Source: Bradyrhizobium sp. WSM471 (GTDB lineage Bacteria; Pseudomonadota; Alphaproteobacteria; Rhizobiales; Xanthobacteraceae). Taken from it: DNA of 64,000 nucleotides. Under the pieces are notes generated by a model. It had not been told where the DNA came from. It searched no databases and worked only from the letters and a program-made list of their open reading frames with translations. The stretch is from the NCBI RefSeq assembly GCF_000244915.1, contig NZ_CM001442.1, forward strand, positions 2,790,001-2,854,000, read 5' to 3'. This document shows positions 1 to 8,988 of the stretch, piece by piece (within the stretch, counting starts at the first letter, position 1; each line of letters opens with the position of its first letter). The translations under genes and the position numbers were made by a program.

Positions 1-521
1 TGAAGTTCGACGGCATCGATATCGCCGGCCGAAAGAGCCACAGAATCGCGCAGGCCGGCATGCAGCTCGTGCACGAGGAGCGCCGCATTTTCGGCAGCCT
101 GTCGGTGGAAGAGAATATCCTGCTCGCCGGGATCACGGCGCCCAAACGCTGGCCTCTCGACCGCATCTACGAGATGTTTCCGCGACTGAAGGAGCGGCGT
201 AGCAACCGCGGCACCGAGCTGTCGGGCGGCGAACAGCAGATGCTCGCTATCGCGCGGGCGCTGGTGCGCGATCCCAAGATCGTGCTGCTGGACGAGCCGT
301 TCGAGGGGCTCGCGCCCGTCATCGTCCACGATCTCGTCAAGGCCTGCCGCGAGCTCGCCGCCGCCGGCCAGACCATCGTGCTGGTCGAGCAGAATTTGGC
401 GGCGACGCTGGCGCTGGCGAGCCGGATCTACATCATCAACAACGGACACATCGTGCACGACGGGCCAGCTCGGGAGCTCAAGGCACAACCGGAGCTGCTC
501 CAGCGCTATCTCGGCGTCTAG
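1..521 (+). CDS. ABC transporter ATP-binding protein, LivF type (5' end outside window)
   Basis: The reading frame is open from the left edge of the window, so this is the C-terminal part of a longer ATPase. Visible motifs are the ABC signature LSGGEQQMLAIARAL and the Walker B segment IVLLDEPFEGLAP followed by a switch-histidine region that here reads VLVEQN. The segment HEERRIFGSLSVEENILLAG matches the LivF type of branched-chain amino-acid transporter, where VPEGRRIF is usual. It probably energises the importer whose binding protein follows 78 bases downstream. The Walker A motif lies outside the window. The substrate cannot be read from this fragment. Confidence 0.9.
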   Translation, partial: KFDGIDIAGRKSHRIAQAGMQLVHEERRIFGSLSVEENILLAGITAPKRWPLDRIYEMFPRLKERRSNRGTELSGGEQQMLAIARALVRDPKIVLLDEPFEGLAPVIVHDLVKACRELAAAGQTIVLVEQNLAATLALASRIYIINNGHIVHDGPARELKAQPELLQRYLGV

Positions 522-599
522 TTGATTTCACCGAGCGCGACGTGACGACGCGAAGTCTTGACGACTTCGCGCTGAAATCGAAAAGGAGGAACACGTCAA

Positions 600-1805
600 A
601 TGAAATACATTGCGGTAAGAGCGGTTCAACTGTTGCTGGCAGCGTCGATGGCGGTGACGACTGCACACGCGGCCGAAAACAAGGTCGTGATCGGCGATAT
701 CGACGACATGTCCGGCCTGTATGCCGACGTGATCGGCCCCGGCGGCGTCGAGGCGGCCAAGATGGCGATCGAGGATTTTGGCGGCAGCGTGCTCGGGAAC
801 AAGATCGAGTTCATGGTGTCCGATCACCAGAACAAGCCCGACGTTGGAGCGCAAAAATTCCGCGAATGGGCCGATCGCGACGGCGTTACGATGATTCTCG
901 GCGGCTCGAACACGGGAGTCAGCCTGGCGATGAACAATGTCGCCAAGGAGAAGAAAATTCCGTTCATCGCCATCGGCGCAGCCGGCGCATCGCTGACCGG
1001 CAAGGACTGCACACCCTATACGGTGCACTACGTCTACGACACGACGGCTCTCGGCAACGGTACCGCCAAGACCATGGTGAAGCAGGGCGGTAAAAGCTGG
1101 TTCTTCCTCACCGCCGACTACGCCTTCGGCACCCAGTTGCAGGAATCCGCCTCGAAGGTGGTTGAGGCCAATGGCGGCAAGGTGATCGGCGCCGTGCGCG
1201 TTCCGCTCTCCACGTCGGACTTCTCGAGCTATCTGCTCCAGGCGCAAAACGCAGGTGCGCAGGTGCTTGGACTCGCCAATGCCGGCAACGACTTCACTAA
1301 CTCGATCAAGGCTGCCGACGAGTTCGGCATCGCCAAGACGATGAAGCCGGCCGCATTGCTCGCCTTCATCAGCGACATTCACAGCCTCGGCCTCAAGACC
1401 GCACAGGGCCTGTATCTCACCACCGGCTGGTATTGGGATCTCAACGAGAAGACCCGCGCTTTCGCCAAACGCTACTATGAGAAGACGAAGCGCGAGCCCA
1501 CCATGAATCAGGCGGGCTACTATTCGGCGACCATGAGCTACCTCAACGCGGTCAAGGCTGCCGGATCCGCCAATTCAGAGAAGGTCATGGCGGAGCTCAA
1601 GAAGATGAAGATCGACGACATGTTCACCAGCAACGGCAAGATCCGTGCCGACGGCCTGATGGAGCATGAGATGTATATCATGCAGGTCAAGAAACCCGAT
1701 GAGTCCAAACAACCTTGGGACTATTACAAACTGGTTCACACTATGTCGGGCGAAGAAGCATTCGGAAAGTTGTCCGACTCGGCGTGTCCGCTGGTTACAC
1801 ACTGA
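600..1805 (+). CDS. ABC transporter substrate-binding protein, branched-chain amino-acid (LivK) type
   Basis: A 401-residue periplasmic binding protein. A strong ribosome-binding site (AAGGAGG) precedes the ATG by about ten bases. Residues 1 to 24 form a signal peptide ending AHAAE. The mature start (NKVVIGDIDDMSGLYADV) is typical of type I periplasmic binding proteins of the LivK/Peripla_BP_6 family, and the length is usual. It follows the LivF-type ATPase directly, so it is probably the substrate receptor of that importer. In this family the substrates include amino acids, amides, urea and aromatic acids, and the sequence alone does not decide which. A perfect hairpin follows the stop codon. 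Confidence 0.92.
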   Translation: MKYIAVRAVQLLLAASMAVTTAHAAENKVVIGDIDDMSGLYADVIGPGGVEAAKMAIEDFGGSVLGNKIEFMVSDHQNKPDVGAQKFREWADRDGVTMILGGSNTGVSLAMNNVAKEKKIPFIAIGAAGASLTGKDCTPYTVHYVYDTTALGNGTAKTMVKQGGKSWFFLTADYAFGTQLQESASKVVEANGGKVIGAVRVPLSTSDFSSYLLQAQNAGAQVLGLANAGNDFTNSIKAADEFGIAKTMKPAALLAFISDIHSLGLKTAQGLYLTTGWYWDLNEKTRAFAKRYYEKTKREPTMNQAGYYSATMSYLNAVKAAGSANSEKVMAELKKMKIDDMFTSNGKIRADGLMEHEMYIMQVKKPDESKQPWDYYKLVHTMSGEEAFGKLSDSACPLVTH

Positions 1806-1836
1806 TAGTCGTGTTCCGACCGCGTGGTCGCATAAC

Positions 1837-1862
1837 AGGAGCGCACCCGCAGGTGCGCTCCT
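1837..1862 (+). terminator. Rho-independent-like terminator hairpin after the LivK-type gene
   Basis: A perfect 11-base-pair inverted repeat (AGGAGCGCACC / GGTGCGCTCCT) with loop CGCA begins 32 bases after the stop codon. It is followed by CTTGG rather than a clear T tract, as is common in high-GC alphaproteobacteria. Confidence 0.7.
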
Positions 1863-2259
1863 CTTGGAGTACGTAACGGGCGGGCGTGCGCGGCGGCACA
1901 TCCGCGGCGCTTCCTCTCTCGCTGCCGGGCAGCCCGACCAAAACTCCGATCCTGGCGGCAACCTATGGTGTCGTGTTGTTCAGCGCTGCGCCGAGCCCCT
2001 GTAGAACTCCCCGCAACACCAACCAGAGGCGGATTTCAGTCCGCCGGGGACGTGCCGCCAAGCGCAAGGGCGGAACCTGCCAGGCGTTGTAGCGCGCCGG
2101 TACCGCTCCTGAGTCTGAAAGGATTCCGAGCGCCTGCGAGCACACACACCCGGAATGAGTGCCGCCCGAGAGGGCGGATGCAGCTGCTGCCGCCTGATCC
2201 TCTCCACGGCCGACTCCCCGGACGCCGTGTTCCGTCGTGGAAGGTTGAAATGACGCCCA
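1863..2259 (+). other. Gene-free stretch with hairpins upstream of nhaA
   Basis: No convincing coding frame was found. Two perfect short hairpins are visible: GGCGGA / TCCGCC at 2028-2045, and CCGCCC / GGGCGG closed by a GAGA loop at 2162-2177. They may belong to a long structured leader of nhaA. Confidence 0.4.
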
Positions 2260-2262
2260 TGC

Positions 2263-2314
2263 GATGTATAACCGGGGCTCGGGTGTTCGCTGTATCGGCA
2301 GCGACAGGAAAGCG
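2263..2314 (+). promoter_or_regulatory. Structured 5' leader of nhaA, possible nhaA-type (lithium) riboswitch
   Basis: Directly before the nhaA start lies CCGGGG, then a perfect hairpin TCGCTG-TATCGG-CAGCGA (about 2287-2304), then the ribosome-binding site AGGAA and the ATG at 2315. The nhaA-I and nhaA-II RNA motifs, reported as lithium riboswitches, sit in this position before nhaA genes and act near the ribosome-binding site. The hairpin and its position are visible; the assignment to that RNA class is inference from context. Confidence 0.35.
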
Positions 2315-3688
2315 ATGGTCGGGCCGCCACGCGGAGATCCTGCGCCCGTGAACCACAATCCTCCGTTTGACGGTCTGCCGAAAGCCCAGCAGCTGGCGGA
2401 ACAGGCCCTCAACACCCTTCAGCGGTTCCTGCATGTCGAGGCCGTCAGCGGTGCGGTCCTGCTCGCTGCCGCCGCCGCTGCACTGATCTGGGCGAATTCC
2501 CCGGTGGCTCACAGTTATCACGATTTCTGGCACCTTCCGGTGACGATCGCCCTGGGAGAATTCGTCTTTTCACGCTCGCTGCATTTCTGGGTCAACGACG
2601 TGCTGATGACCGTGTTCTTCCTCGTCGTGGGCATGGAGATTCGGCGGGAAGTCCACGAAGGGGCGCTGAGCAGGCTGGACCAGGCCATGCTGCCGCTGGT
2701 CGCGGCGATTGGTGGCGTCGTCCTCCCGGCACTGATCTATCTGAGCCTCAACGCCGGTCCGGATCGAGGGCAGGGCTGGGCCGTGCCTACGGCGACGGAC
2801 ATCGCCTTCGCAGTCGGAGTGCTCGCCCTGCTCGGACGAAGAATCCCGGTCAATTTGCGGGTCTTCCTCCTTGCTCTGGCTATCATCGACGACATCATTG
2901 CAGTGCTGATCATCGCGCTCTTCTACACCGCAGGCCTTCAGCCTGGCGGTTTCGTCGTGTCGATGATCGGCGTTGTCGCCGTCCTGGGCTTTCGCCGGAT
3001 CGGAGTCGGCTCTGCGCTTTTCTACCTCCTGCCTGGTTCTCTGGTTTGGATCGGGTTCATGGCGGCTGGGATCCATCCCACCCTAGCGGGTGTGCTGCTC
3101 GGGCTGATGACTCCCGCGCGCGCCATCCCCATGCGTGAGCCACCCCTGGAGATGGTCTCTCGCGCTCTCAAGCAATTGCGAAGCAGCGATGCGGTTAGGG
3201 CGAAGGATCCGCACAGGTTGGCGCAACCACTGCGGGACCTGCGCGTGGCCCAACGGGAGCTACTGCCGCCGGTCTCTCGGGTGCAGACGGCGCTGCATCC
3301 GTGGGTGGCATACCTCATCATGCCGATCTTCGCGCTGGCGAACGCCGGCGTCGCGCTGACGGGCGTCGATCTGCCCGCGGGCGGGCATTTGGTGATGCTG
3401 GGCACTGCGCTCGCCCTGGTCGCCGGCAAGCCGCTTGGCGTCGTCGGCGCGACTTGGGCGGCCGTACGACTCGGCTGGTGTCGGTTGGCCCCGGGCGTTT
3501 CGTGGGCTGGGGTCTGCCTTGTCGGGCTGCTGGCCGGCATCGGTTTTACGATGTCGATCTTCATCTCGATGCTCGCCTTCTCTGATGAAGGACTGCTGAC
3601 GGCGGCCAAACTGGGCGTCCTTCTCGGCTCGCTCATCGCGGCCATGCTCGGCCTCGGCTGGGGATTCAGCCAAGTCCGGCGCTTGTGA
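2315..3688 (+). CDS. nhaA: Na+/H+ antiporter NhaA
   Basis: An inner-membrane sodium(lithium)/proton antiporter that exports Na+ in exchange for protons. The protein is about 457 residues with the hydrophobic periodicity of the 12-helix NhaA family. The family core is present: [15 protein letters not shown] with Asp162, and [12 protein letters not shown] with the paired Asp192 and Asp193 that bind the ion. The ATG at 2315 was chosen because AGGAA lies four bases before it; a GTG at 2348 is an alternative. A structured leader precedes it. A second, unrelated Na+/H+ antiporter lies 2 kb downstream, with a P450 gene between them. Confidence 0.93.
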   Translation: MVGPPRGDPAPVNHNPPFDGLPKAQQLAEQALNTLQRFLHVEAVSGAVLLAAAAAALIWANSPVAHSYHDFWHLPVTIALGEFVFSRSLHFWVNDVLMTVFFLVVGMEIRREVHEGALSRLDQAMLPLVAAIGGVVLPALIYLSLNAGPDRGQGWAVPTATDIAFAVGVLALLGRRIPVNLRVFLLALAIIDDIIAVLIIALFYTAGLQPGGFVVSMIGVVAVLGFRRIGVGSALFYLLPGSLVWIGFMAAGIHPTLAGVLLGLMTPARAIPMREPPLEMVSRALKQLRSSDAVRAKDPHRLAQPLRDLRVAQRELLPPVSRVQTALHPWVAYLIMPIFALANAGVALTGVDLPAGGHLVMLGTALALVAGKPLGVVGATWAAVRLGWCRLAPGVSWAGVCLVGLLAGIGFTMSIFISMLAFSDEGLLTAAKLGVLLGSLIAAMLGLGWGFSQVRRL

Positions 3689-3933
3689 AAGTCCAACCGA
3701 TGCCCTTTAGAGCCCCGCATGTCTCGTTCGTGTCATTTGCCGTCGAGGTCCAATCCTCCGGAGTGACACAGGTGATGATCGTCGAGACGGACCTGCACCT
3801 GAATCCGCGGCATCCCGCCTACGACCGCTTGGCCGTCACACAACTGATCGCAGCGGCAGAGGCGTACACCAGCGCCAATGTGGAAGGTCCTTCTTCCATT
3901 CGGCTCATTTCGACCCGCAGCGGGGAAATCTAA
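3685..3933 (+). CDS. Hypothetical protein overlapping the nhaA stop
   Basis: An open frame of 82 codons starts with a GTG that overlaps the TGA of nhaA by four bases, which could give translational coupling. No clear ribosome-binding site, signal peptide or membrane segment is visible, and the family is not recognised. A later ATG at 3775 would give a shorter product. It may be a chance open frame. Confidence 0.28.
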   Translation: MKVQPMPFRAPHVSFVSFAVEVQSSGVTQVMIVETDLHLNPRHPAYDRLAVTQLIAAAEAYTSANVEGPSSIRLISTRSGEI

Positions 3934-4052
3934 CGGTATCATCAGCCGCGGCCCTGCTACGACTCGTAAACCGGAGGCGGGATGACCGAGGCGAGGTATT
4001 TGAGTGCGGAGGTAGCATTGCTCCGGCCGCCCGGAAGGGTTGGTAGGCGACT

Positions 4053-4217
4053 ATGAAACATGTGCCGTCGTTGCTGGGCGTCATCGCCCTGTTTTGCATC
4101 GTGTTCTTCCTGACGAGAGCGTCGCTTTCAACGCCTCAACTAGCGGCTGGCATTTGCATTGCTCTCCTCGTCTATGCCGCCACCATGGTCTGGCATATCC
4201 GCAACATCCTTCGGTAA
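4053..4217 (+). CDS. Small two-helix membrane protein (54 residues)
   Basis: A 54-codon frame begins MKHVPSLLGVIALFCIVFFL, a clear hydrophobic segment, followed after a short polar turn by a second one (AAGICIALLVYAATMVW) and a short basic tail. The pattern is that of a small two-helix inner-membrane protein. The ribosome-binding site is weak. It ends 55 bases before the convergent P450 gene. No family is recognised. Confidence 0.45.
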   Translation: MKHVPSLLGVIALFCIVFFLTRASLSTPQLAAGICIALLVYAATMVWHIRNILR

Positions 4218-4271
4218 TCGAAAGAGGCGGCAAGGCGCGAGCAGCCGATGGCCCAGTTCTCGGACCGGCCC

Positions 4272-5492
4272 TTAGGCCGCCAGTCGCACCGGCAATCTCG
4301 CCAACGCGCGGATGCCAAGCCGCTTGTGCCAACTGATGTCTTCGGGCTGCCGGGCAAGCCGCAAAGCGGGAAAGCGATCCAGGATGCGCTGAATGCCTAT
4401 CGACGCTTCTGCGCGCGCGAGCTGGAATCCGAGGCAAAAGTGTGCGCCGGTGCCGAACGAGAGGTGCGGATTGGGATGGCGGCCGATGTCGAACGTGTGG
4501 GGCTGCTCGAACCGTGTCGGGTCGCAGTTCGCCGCGGCAAGAAATGCCGCAAACATCTCGCCGCGCCGGACCTGGCGTCCTTGCCAGATCCAATCCCGGG
4601 TCGCGAAACGGGGCTTGGTCATCTGCACGGGGGAGACGTAGCGAAGACATTCCTCGATGCATGTCGGCATCAGGCCCGGGTCTTGGCGCAACCGGCTCAA
4701 CTGGTCCCTATTCGTGAGCAGCGCGTAGAGACCGCCCGATATCAGATGCGTGGTCGTTTCCTGTCCCGCACCGAAGAGGAGGAAGATCATGGAGACGATT
4801 TCGTCCTCGCTGAGCCTCTGGCCTTCGATCTCCGCCTCGCGCAGCGCAGCGATCAGCCCCTCCGGCCGCGCCCCGCCGCCGGGTCTCGAAACGCGCCGAA
4901 GGTACCGCACGACGCTGATCACACCGGGGATGGCGCGTATCACCGCAAAGACATTCGCAGTATCCTTCAACCGGCCCAACCAGTTCTTGAACCGGTCGTG
5001 ATCCTTCTCCGGCAACCCTAGCATCGCGCAGATTACCGAAAGGGGCAGATCGCGGCAGAACTCTGCCATGAGATCGGCCTCGGGCTTGGCGTCCAGCTTG
5101 TCGAGCAGCCGATCGGCCGTCTCAACGATCGTCGGCTTGAGAGCTGCGATCGTGCGCCTCTGGAAGGCGTGGTCGACGAGGGCACGCAGGCGACGGTGCT
5201 CCGGATCGTCGTGGCCGAGCATGTTCGACGCAAGAAGCCCGAGCGTCCTCGGGAGAACTTTCAATATCCGCTCCTGCGTTCTGCTTCCGGCGTTGGCGGG
5301 ATCGCGCGCGAAGTCCTGGCTGTTTTTCAACAGGTCTGCGCAGCTCTCATGGCTCGCCGCGAGCCAGGTGCGGCCGACGATCGGCAACCTCAAGCGCACC
5401 ACCGGGCCTTCGGTTCGCATGCGGTCGAGCGTCGTAAAAGGGTTCGCGTGAAACTCCGGGGACAAGATGTCGAACCGTCGCTCGTCGAACAT
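4272..5492 (-). CDS. Cytochrome P450
   Basis: A soluble bacterial class I P450 of 406 residues, probably a monooxygenase that takes electrons from a ferredoxin. The I-helix oxygen-activation motif GAGQETT lies at residues 241 to 247. The K-helix ExxR is Glu281 to Arg284. The heme-binding loop FGTGAHFCLGFQLARAE carries the thiolate ligand Cys353. The length is normal for the family. No ferredoxin or reductase gene is next to it, so the redox partner must be encoded elsewhere. The substrate is unknown. It lies between two cation antiporter genes. Confidence 0.95.
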   Translation of the reverse strand: MFDERRFDILSPEFHANPFTTLDRMRTEGPVVRLRLPIVGRTWLAASHESCADLLKNSQDFARDPANAGSRTQERILKVLPRTLGLLASNMLGHDDPEHRRLRALVDHAFQRRTIAALKPTIVETADRLLDKLDAKPEADLMAEFCRDLPLSVICAMLGLPEKDHDRFKNWLGRLKDTANVFAVIRAIPGVISVVRYLRRVSRPGGGARPEGLIAALREAEIEGQRLSEDEIVSMIFLLFGAGQETTTHLISGGLYALLTNRDQLSRLRQDPGLMPTCIEECLRYVSPVQMTKPRFATRDWIWQGRQVRRGEMFAAFLAAANCDPTRFEQPHTFDIGRHPNPHLSFGTGAHFCLGFQLARAEASIGIQRILDRFPALRLARQPEDISWHKRLGIRALARLPVRLAA

Positions 5493-5631
5493 GTCTGCTT
5501 CCGCGCTTCTGTTTGTTGTGGTTGGAAATTGAGCGGTGCTCCGTCCTGAACGCCGCGCGTGCGGGCGGTGCGACTAGCCGCTCTGCCGAGGGGTTGAATC
5601 CTTGGACAGACACACTGAAAAGAATCTGCGT

Positions 5632-6978
5632 TCAGTGAAAGTACCGGAACTGCACAATGTAGACCGCCGCTCCGGCGAAGTATCCGAGAATCGCGAGTAC
5701 GCTGATTTTTCGCATGTACCAAATGAACTGGATCTTCTCGATTCCCATCGCGGCAACGCCCGCAGCGGAGCCGATGATCAGTATCGATCCGCCCGTGCCG
5801 GCGCAGTAGGCGATGAATTCCCAGAGGAAACTGTCCGGTGGATACTGGCCCATTCCATACATGCCCATCGATGCTGCGACCAATGGAACGTTGTCGACGA
5901 TGGCGCTGAGCAGCCCCAACGCAAGCACGATTGCGTCGGTGCGGCCGATGCTTTGATCCAGCCAGGCTGCAAGGGCGGCCAGAATATGGGTGTGCTCCAG
6001 CGTGGCAACGGCCAGCAGAATGCCCAGGAAGAAGACGATTGAGCTGAGGTCGATCTGGGTAAGAGCGTGCGCCACAGTCAACGGCCTTCTCTCCAGCAGT
6101 TGCTTCCGGCGATGAATGACCTCTCCGACGAGCCACAATGTTCCCAAGCCGAAGAGGATGCCCATGAAAGGCGGCAGGTGCGTAACGGTTTTGAACGCTG
6201 GCACCAGGACGAGGATGGCAACCCCGAGGGTGAACATGACGTTTCGTTCGAAGGCGGGCGTAAAGGCATCGTCGCTGCCATCGACCTTGGGAGCCGCGAA
6301 GGTTCGCCCGCGCAACCGGTAATTCACGATGAGCAGCGGGATCAGCATGTTCGTGAGGGACGCGAGGAATAGCGTCTTGACTATGGCGAGAGCGGTGATC
6401 TGGCCGCCGATCCACAGCATGGTCGTGGTGACGTCCCCGATGGGGGACCACGCGCCGCCTGCGTTGGCAGCGATCACGATCATCGCGACGAACAACAGCC
6501 GATCACTTTGCTTGTCCAGCAGCTTCCTGATCAGCGAAACCATGACGATGGTGGTGGTGAGATTATCCAACACGGCGCTCAGAAAAAACGTCACGGTGCA
6601 GATGAGCCACAGCAGGGTCGTCAATTTCTTCGTGTTGATTTGCGAGGTGATGATCTCGAATCCGTCGTGGGCGTCTATGACCTCGACGATGGTCATGGCG
6701 CCCATCAGGAAAAATATGATCCCTGCCGTCGAACCGATGGTCTCGCGGAGCTGATCGACGATCGCTTCGTGGTCAGTTGCACCCACGGCATAGATCGTCC
6801 AGAGCAGGCCGGCCCCAAAGAGGGCGGAAGCTGATTTCTCTATTTGGATCGGGTGCTCAAGCGCTATAGCGGCATAAACCACGACGAAAACGACGACGAG
6901 TGCGACCAGCAAAACGAACCTCCGAATCCGAATTTCGGGCCGATCATGCCCGAACCGGACTGCGCTAAGAAGCCTCAT
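5632..6978 (-). CDS. nhaD: Na+/H+ antiporter, NhaD type (ion transporter superfamily)
   Basis: A polytopic membrane protein of about 448 residues with ten or more hydrophobic segments. The segments SAVLDNLTTTIVM, AANAGGAWSPIGDVTTTMLW and LSAIVDNVPLVAASMG are the repeated Asp-Asn and SPIGD motifs of NhaD antiporters. It should exchange Na+ or Li+ for protons at alkaline pH. The start at 6978 (MRLLSAVRFGH) was preferred because the frame can extend to 7032 only by overlapping a divergent small gene. Having NhaA and NhaD within 3 kb suggests a local salt or pH function. Confidence 0.85.
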   Translation of the reverse strand: MRLLSAVRFGHDRPEIRIRRFVLLVALVVVFVVVYAAIALEHPIQIEKSASALFGAGLLWTIYAVGATDHEAIVDQLRETIGSTAGIIFFLMGAMTIVEVIDAHDGFEIITSQINTKKLTTLLWLICTVTFFLSAVLDNLTTTIVMVSLIRKLLDKQSDRLLFVAMIVIAANAGGAWSPIGDVTTTMLWIGGQITALAIVKTLFLASLTNMLIPLLIVNYRLRGRTFAAPKVDGSDDAFTPAFERNVMFTLGVAILVLVPAFKTVTHLPPFMGILFGLGTLWLVGEVIHRRKQLLERRPLTVAHALTQIDLSSIVFFLGILLAVATLEHTHILAALAAWLDQSIGRTDAIVLALGLLSAIVDNVPLVAASMGMYGMGQYPPDSFLWEFIAYCAGTGGSILIIGSAAGVAAMGIEKIQFIWYMRKISVLAILGYFAGAAVYIVQFRYFH

Positions 6979-7023
6979 GTGCTGAAAGGCCGCGGTCCAG
7001 TATCGTTGGCTTGGGAGAACAAA

Positions 7024-7230
7024 ATGCCTCAACCAAACGGTAACGGATCAAGCTTGTGGGGCTCCCGCGCGAGCGGCCCCGTTGGCTGGATCGTCAGCAT
7101 CGTATCCATTCTGATGTTCGTCGTGGCCCTCTACCTGTATGCAACGAGTGGCGCACCGGGTTCGTCTCCGAATGCGACGGGCGGCTCAAGCGATCACTCG
7201 CCGGCTCGCCTCCCAGCACCGAGTAAATAA
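7024..7230 (+). CDS. Small single-pass membrane protein (68 residues)
   Basis: The ATG at 7024 is preceded by GGGAGA at 7013-7018. The product has a polar N-terminus, one strong hydrophobic segment (VGWIVSIVSILMFVVALYLY) and a Ser/Pro/Ala-rich tail. It is divergent from the NhaD-type gene, 45 bases away. A perfect terminator-like hairpin follows 20 bases after the stop. No family is recognised. Confidence 0.5.
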   Translation: MPQPNGNGSSLWGSRASGPVGWIVSIVSILMFVVALYLYATSGAPGSSPNATGGSSDHSPARLPAPSK

Positions 7231-7250
7231 GGACACGGACAGAGCGCCGC

Positions 7251-7277
7251 GATAGCCGCCGTTGCACGGCGGCTATC
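7251..7277 (+). terminator. Terminator hairpin
   Basis: A perfect 12-base-pair inverted repeat (GATAGCCGCCGT / ACGGCGGCTATC, loop TGC) lies between the small membrane gene ending at 7230 and the convergent small gene ending at 7317, so it could serve both strands. No T tract follows. Confidence 0.65.
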
Positions 7278-7316
7278 GATTGAGCAATCTCCAGCGAATG
7301 GACCGAGAAACGTGGA

Positions 7317-7451
7317 TTATCTCAGCCGCCGCTTCGGCCTGGCCGCTTGAGGTTTACCTTCAGGCGATCGACGCGCCGCGACCTCCAAGGCCACGAGGCC
7401 GAAGACGGAGAGAGCGATTAGAATGACGAGTAGCAGCAGGGTGCCGTACAT
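7317..7451 (-). CDS. Small membrane peptide (44 residues)
   Basis: A 44-codon frame with a good ribosome-binding site on the minus strand (AGGAG, eight bases before the ATG). The product begins MYGTLLLLVILIALSVFGLV, one transmembrane helix, and ends in a strongly basic tail rich in Arg and Lys. This is the form of a small single-helix inner-membrane peptide with a cytoplasmic basic tail. It is convergent with the small gene ending at 7230. No family is recognised. Confidence 0.5.
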   Translation of the reverse strand: MYGTLLLLVILIALSVFGLVALEVAARRSPEGKPQAARPKRRLR

Positions 7452-7908
7452 TTAGATGACTCCTACCCAGCTGCTCCTGTGAGCAGCCAGTGGTTCGACA
7501 ACGTGCGGCGCCGAGATCGCGGATAGAGGGGAGTTGTCGATCGAGCAATTGCACATGCGGACAGAAGCGGGCAGATGAGTGTGCGCACGCAAGGCCGGTA
7601 CCTGCAGCCCGAGCCTTGCTGGCACCTGCACGCGAGTTTTTCGGCTCTACGGCGAGTCGTTTTTGATGCTGCGCAAAAAGTTGTCGGCCGGGGCGCCCTC
7701 AAAAAATGCGTTCCTCACGGGACTCTGCACGAACAATCACTTCAGGCCCAACGAAATGTAGCGATGGGCAGCTCGCCGGGCAGTCGGGAGATCGCTTGTC
7801 GCCCGTCAGGAAAATCCTGACTATCATGACCTGCGCTCGGGCGAGGAAGGTTCAGTCGTGATGTGGCTCGGTTCGCTGCACGATAGTAATCGCCCGAGGA
7901 GTGGGAGT
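7452..7908. other. Gene-free stretch
   Basis: Open frames here lack ribosome-binding sites and recognisable protein features. No repeat or RNA gene was recognised. Confidence 0.4.
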
Positions 7909-8001
7909 ATGCTTCAACGTCTGCCGAAGACGGCGCTCGAACGCCGCACACAATTGCGTCCAAGGATGGAAAGGCCGCTCTTCGGGGCGGCTTTTCTGTG
8001 A
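7909..8001 (+). promoter_or_regulatory. Possible attenuator: 30-codon leader frame overlapping two hairpins
   Basis: An ATG at 7909 preceded by GAGGAGTGGGAGT opens a 30-codon frame ending at 8001. Within it lie a hairpin (CGGCG-CTCGAA-CGCCG) and a terminator-like hairpin (GCCGC / GCGGC with a TTCG loop, followed by TTTTCT) at about 7968-7997. The ribosome-binding site of the next gene starts six bases after the frame. The layout fits a leader peptide with attenuation, or a short sRNA ending in a terminator. The function is inference. Confidence 0.35.
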
Positions 8002-8019
8002 GCATAGGAGGAAAAGCAA

Positions 8020-8190
8020 ATGCATCTGAAAGCTCCTATCGATCTTGACACGGAAAGGTCGCGCAAAAGGGCCGTGTGGTTGCGTCAATTAGCCGAAGGG
8101 GCGGCTCACCCGGAATTCGCTGAAAAGATCAAGGATCTGACTGAAGAATACAAGGGACTTGCCGAACAGTTGGAGCATGAGGACCAGTAG
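8020..8190 (+). CDS. Small charged hypothetical protein (56 residues)
   Basis: A strong ribosome-binding site (AGGAGG) lies eight bases before the ATG. The product is 56 residues, charged and probably helical (HPEFAEKIKDLTEEYKGLAEQL), with no signal peptide or membrane segment. It resembles the many short cytoplasmic proteins of unknown function in rhizobia. A terminator-like hairpin sits just upstream, so expression may depend on read-through. Confidence 0.6.
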   Translation: MHLKAPIDLDTERSRKRAVWLRQLAEGAAHPEFAEKIKDLTEEYKGLAEQLEHEDQ

Positions 8191-8985
8191 GCCCGCGACA
8201 CGCAACGTGATCAAGGAAAGAAGCGGCGCGGGCCCGGCGGCTTGATGTCCCCGAATGTCGAGCGCCTCCCAGCCCAATCCGTACCGCCGTTACCTTGTTT
8301 GCGGTGATGCCGCTCCGAACTACCGACCGCGTTTCGGCCGTGTGGGGGCCGGGTTGTGCACCGGGTCCTTACAAGGCAGGGAAGTCGCGCGACGAGGTGG
8401 ACGTGAGCCGGACCCACATGTGTTGCAAGCTGCGTTACTTCTTTCAAAAAGAAATGCCTAATCCCGCAAACTGTAACGGCCAATTCTCGAACAAGGAACG
8501 CGTGATCTGGGAGATACAGAACTCGGAATGCCTGGCTGACTGAGCTTTTCAGCTTCATTGTGTCTGCCACACAGCCATTGTGCTGGACGCGAACTCTCAA
8601 GCGCGTCCTTCCCCAAGCATCTTGGCCTGCGCCTTCTTCGACTCCCCCGCGGCGCTGCTGCTGTCGCACACGTTGGCCGCGCGCCGCTCAAGCCGCACGA
8701 CATGAACGGCTTCCAGCTTGGGGCGGTATGGTCGCTCATCCTGTGTTGCGGTCGCTCCGGACGTGAGACGACAGTGTGGTGGCCAGTTGGTTCAGATGCG
8801 ACGGCTTCAAGATTGCCGCCGCCGTTTCGGTTTTGGTGTTTCTTGATAGTGCGACCCCAGGATGCTACACATTGCCAGTGTCGCCCGGATTTTCTCCAGT
8901 CTTTTCAGGTGCGTAGCTGCAACGGCCATGGACCGAAATCTGAGTGGGGACCCTCCCGCCCCAGCCAGCGCGCCGCAGCTCTCGG
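8191..8985. other. Gene-free stretch of about 800 bases
   Basis: Several overlapping open frames exist on both strands, but none has a convincing ribosome-binding site or protein signature. A frame at 8295-8543 was considered and not accepted. Confidence 0.4.
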
Positions 8986-8988
8986 CGC

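Noticed and set aside
7575..7820. 81-codon plus-strand frame
   Set aside because: No ribosome-binding site or protein pattern; base composition resembles the non-coding surroundings.
8295..8543. 82-codon plus-strand frame
   Set aside because: No ribosome-binding site, no family or domain pattern, and competing frames cover the same bases.
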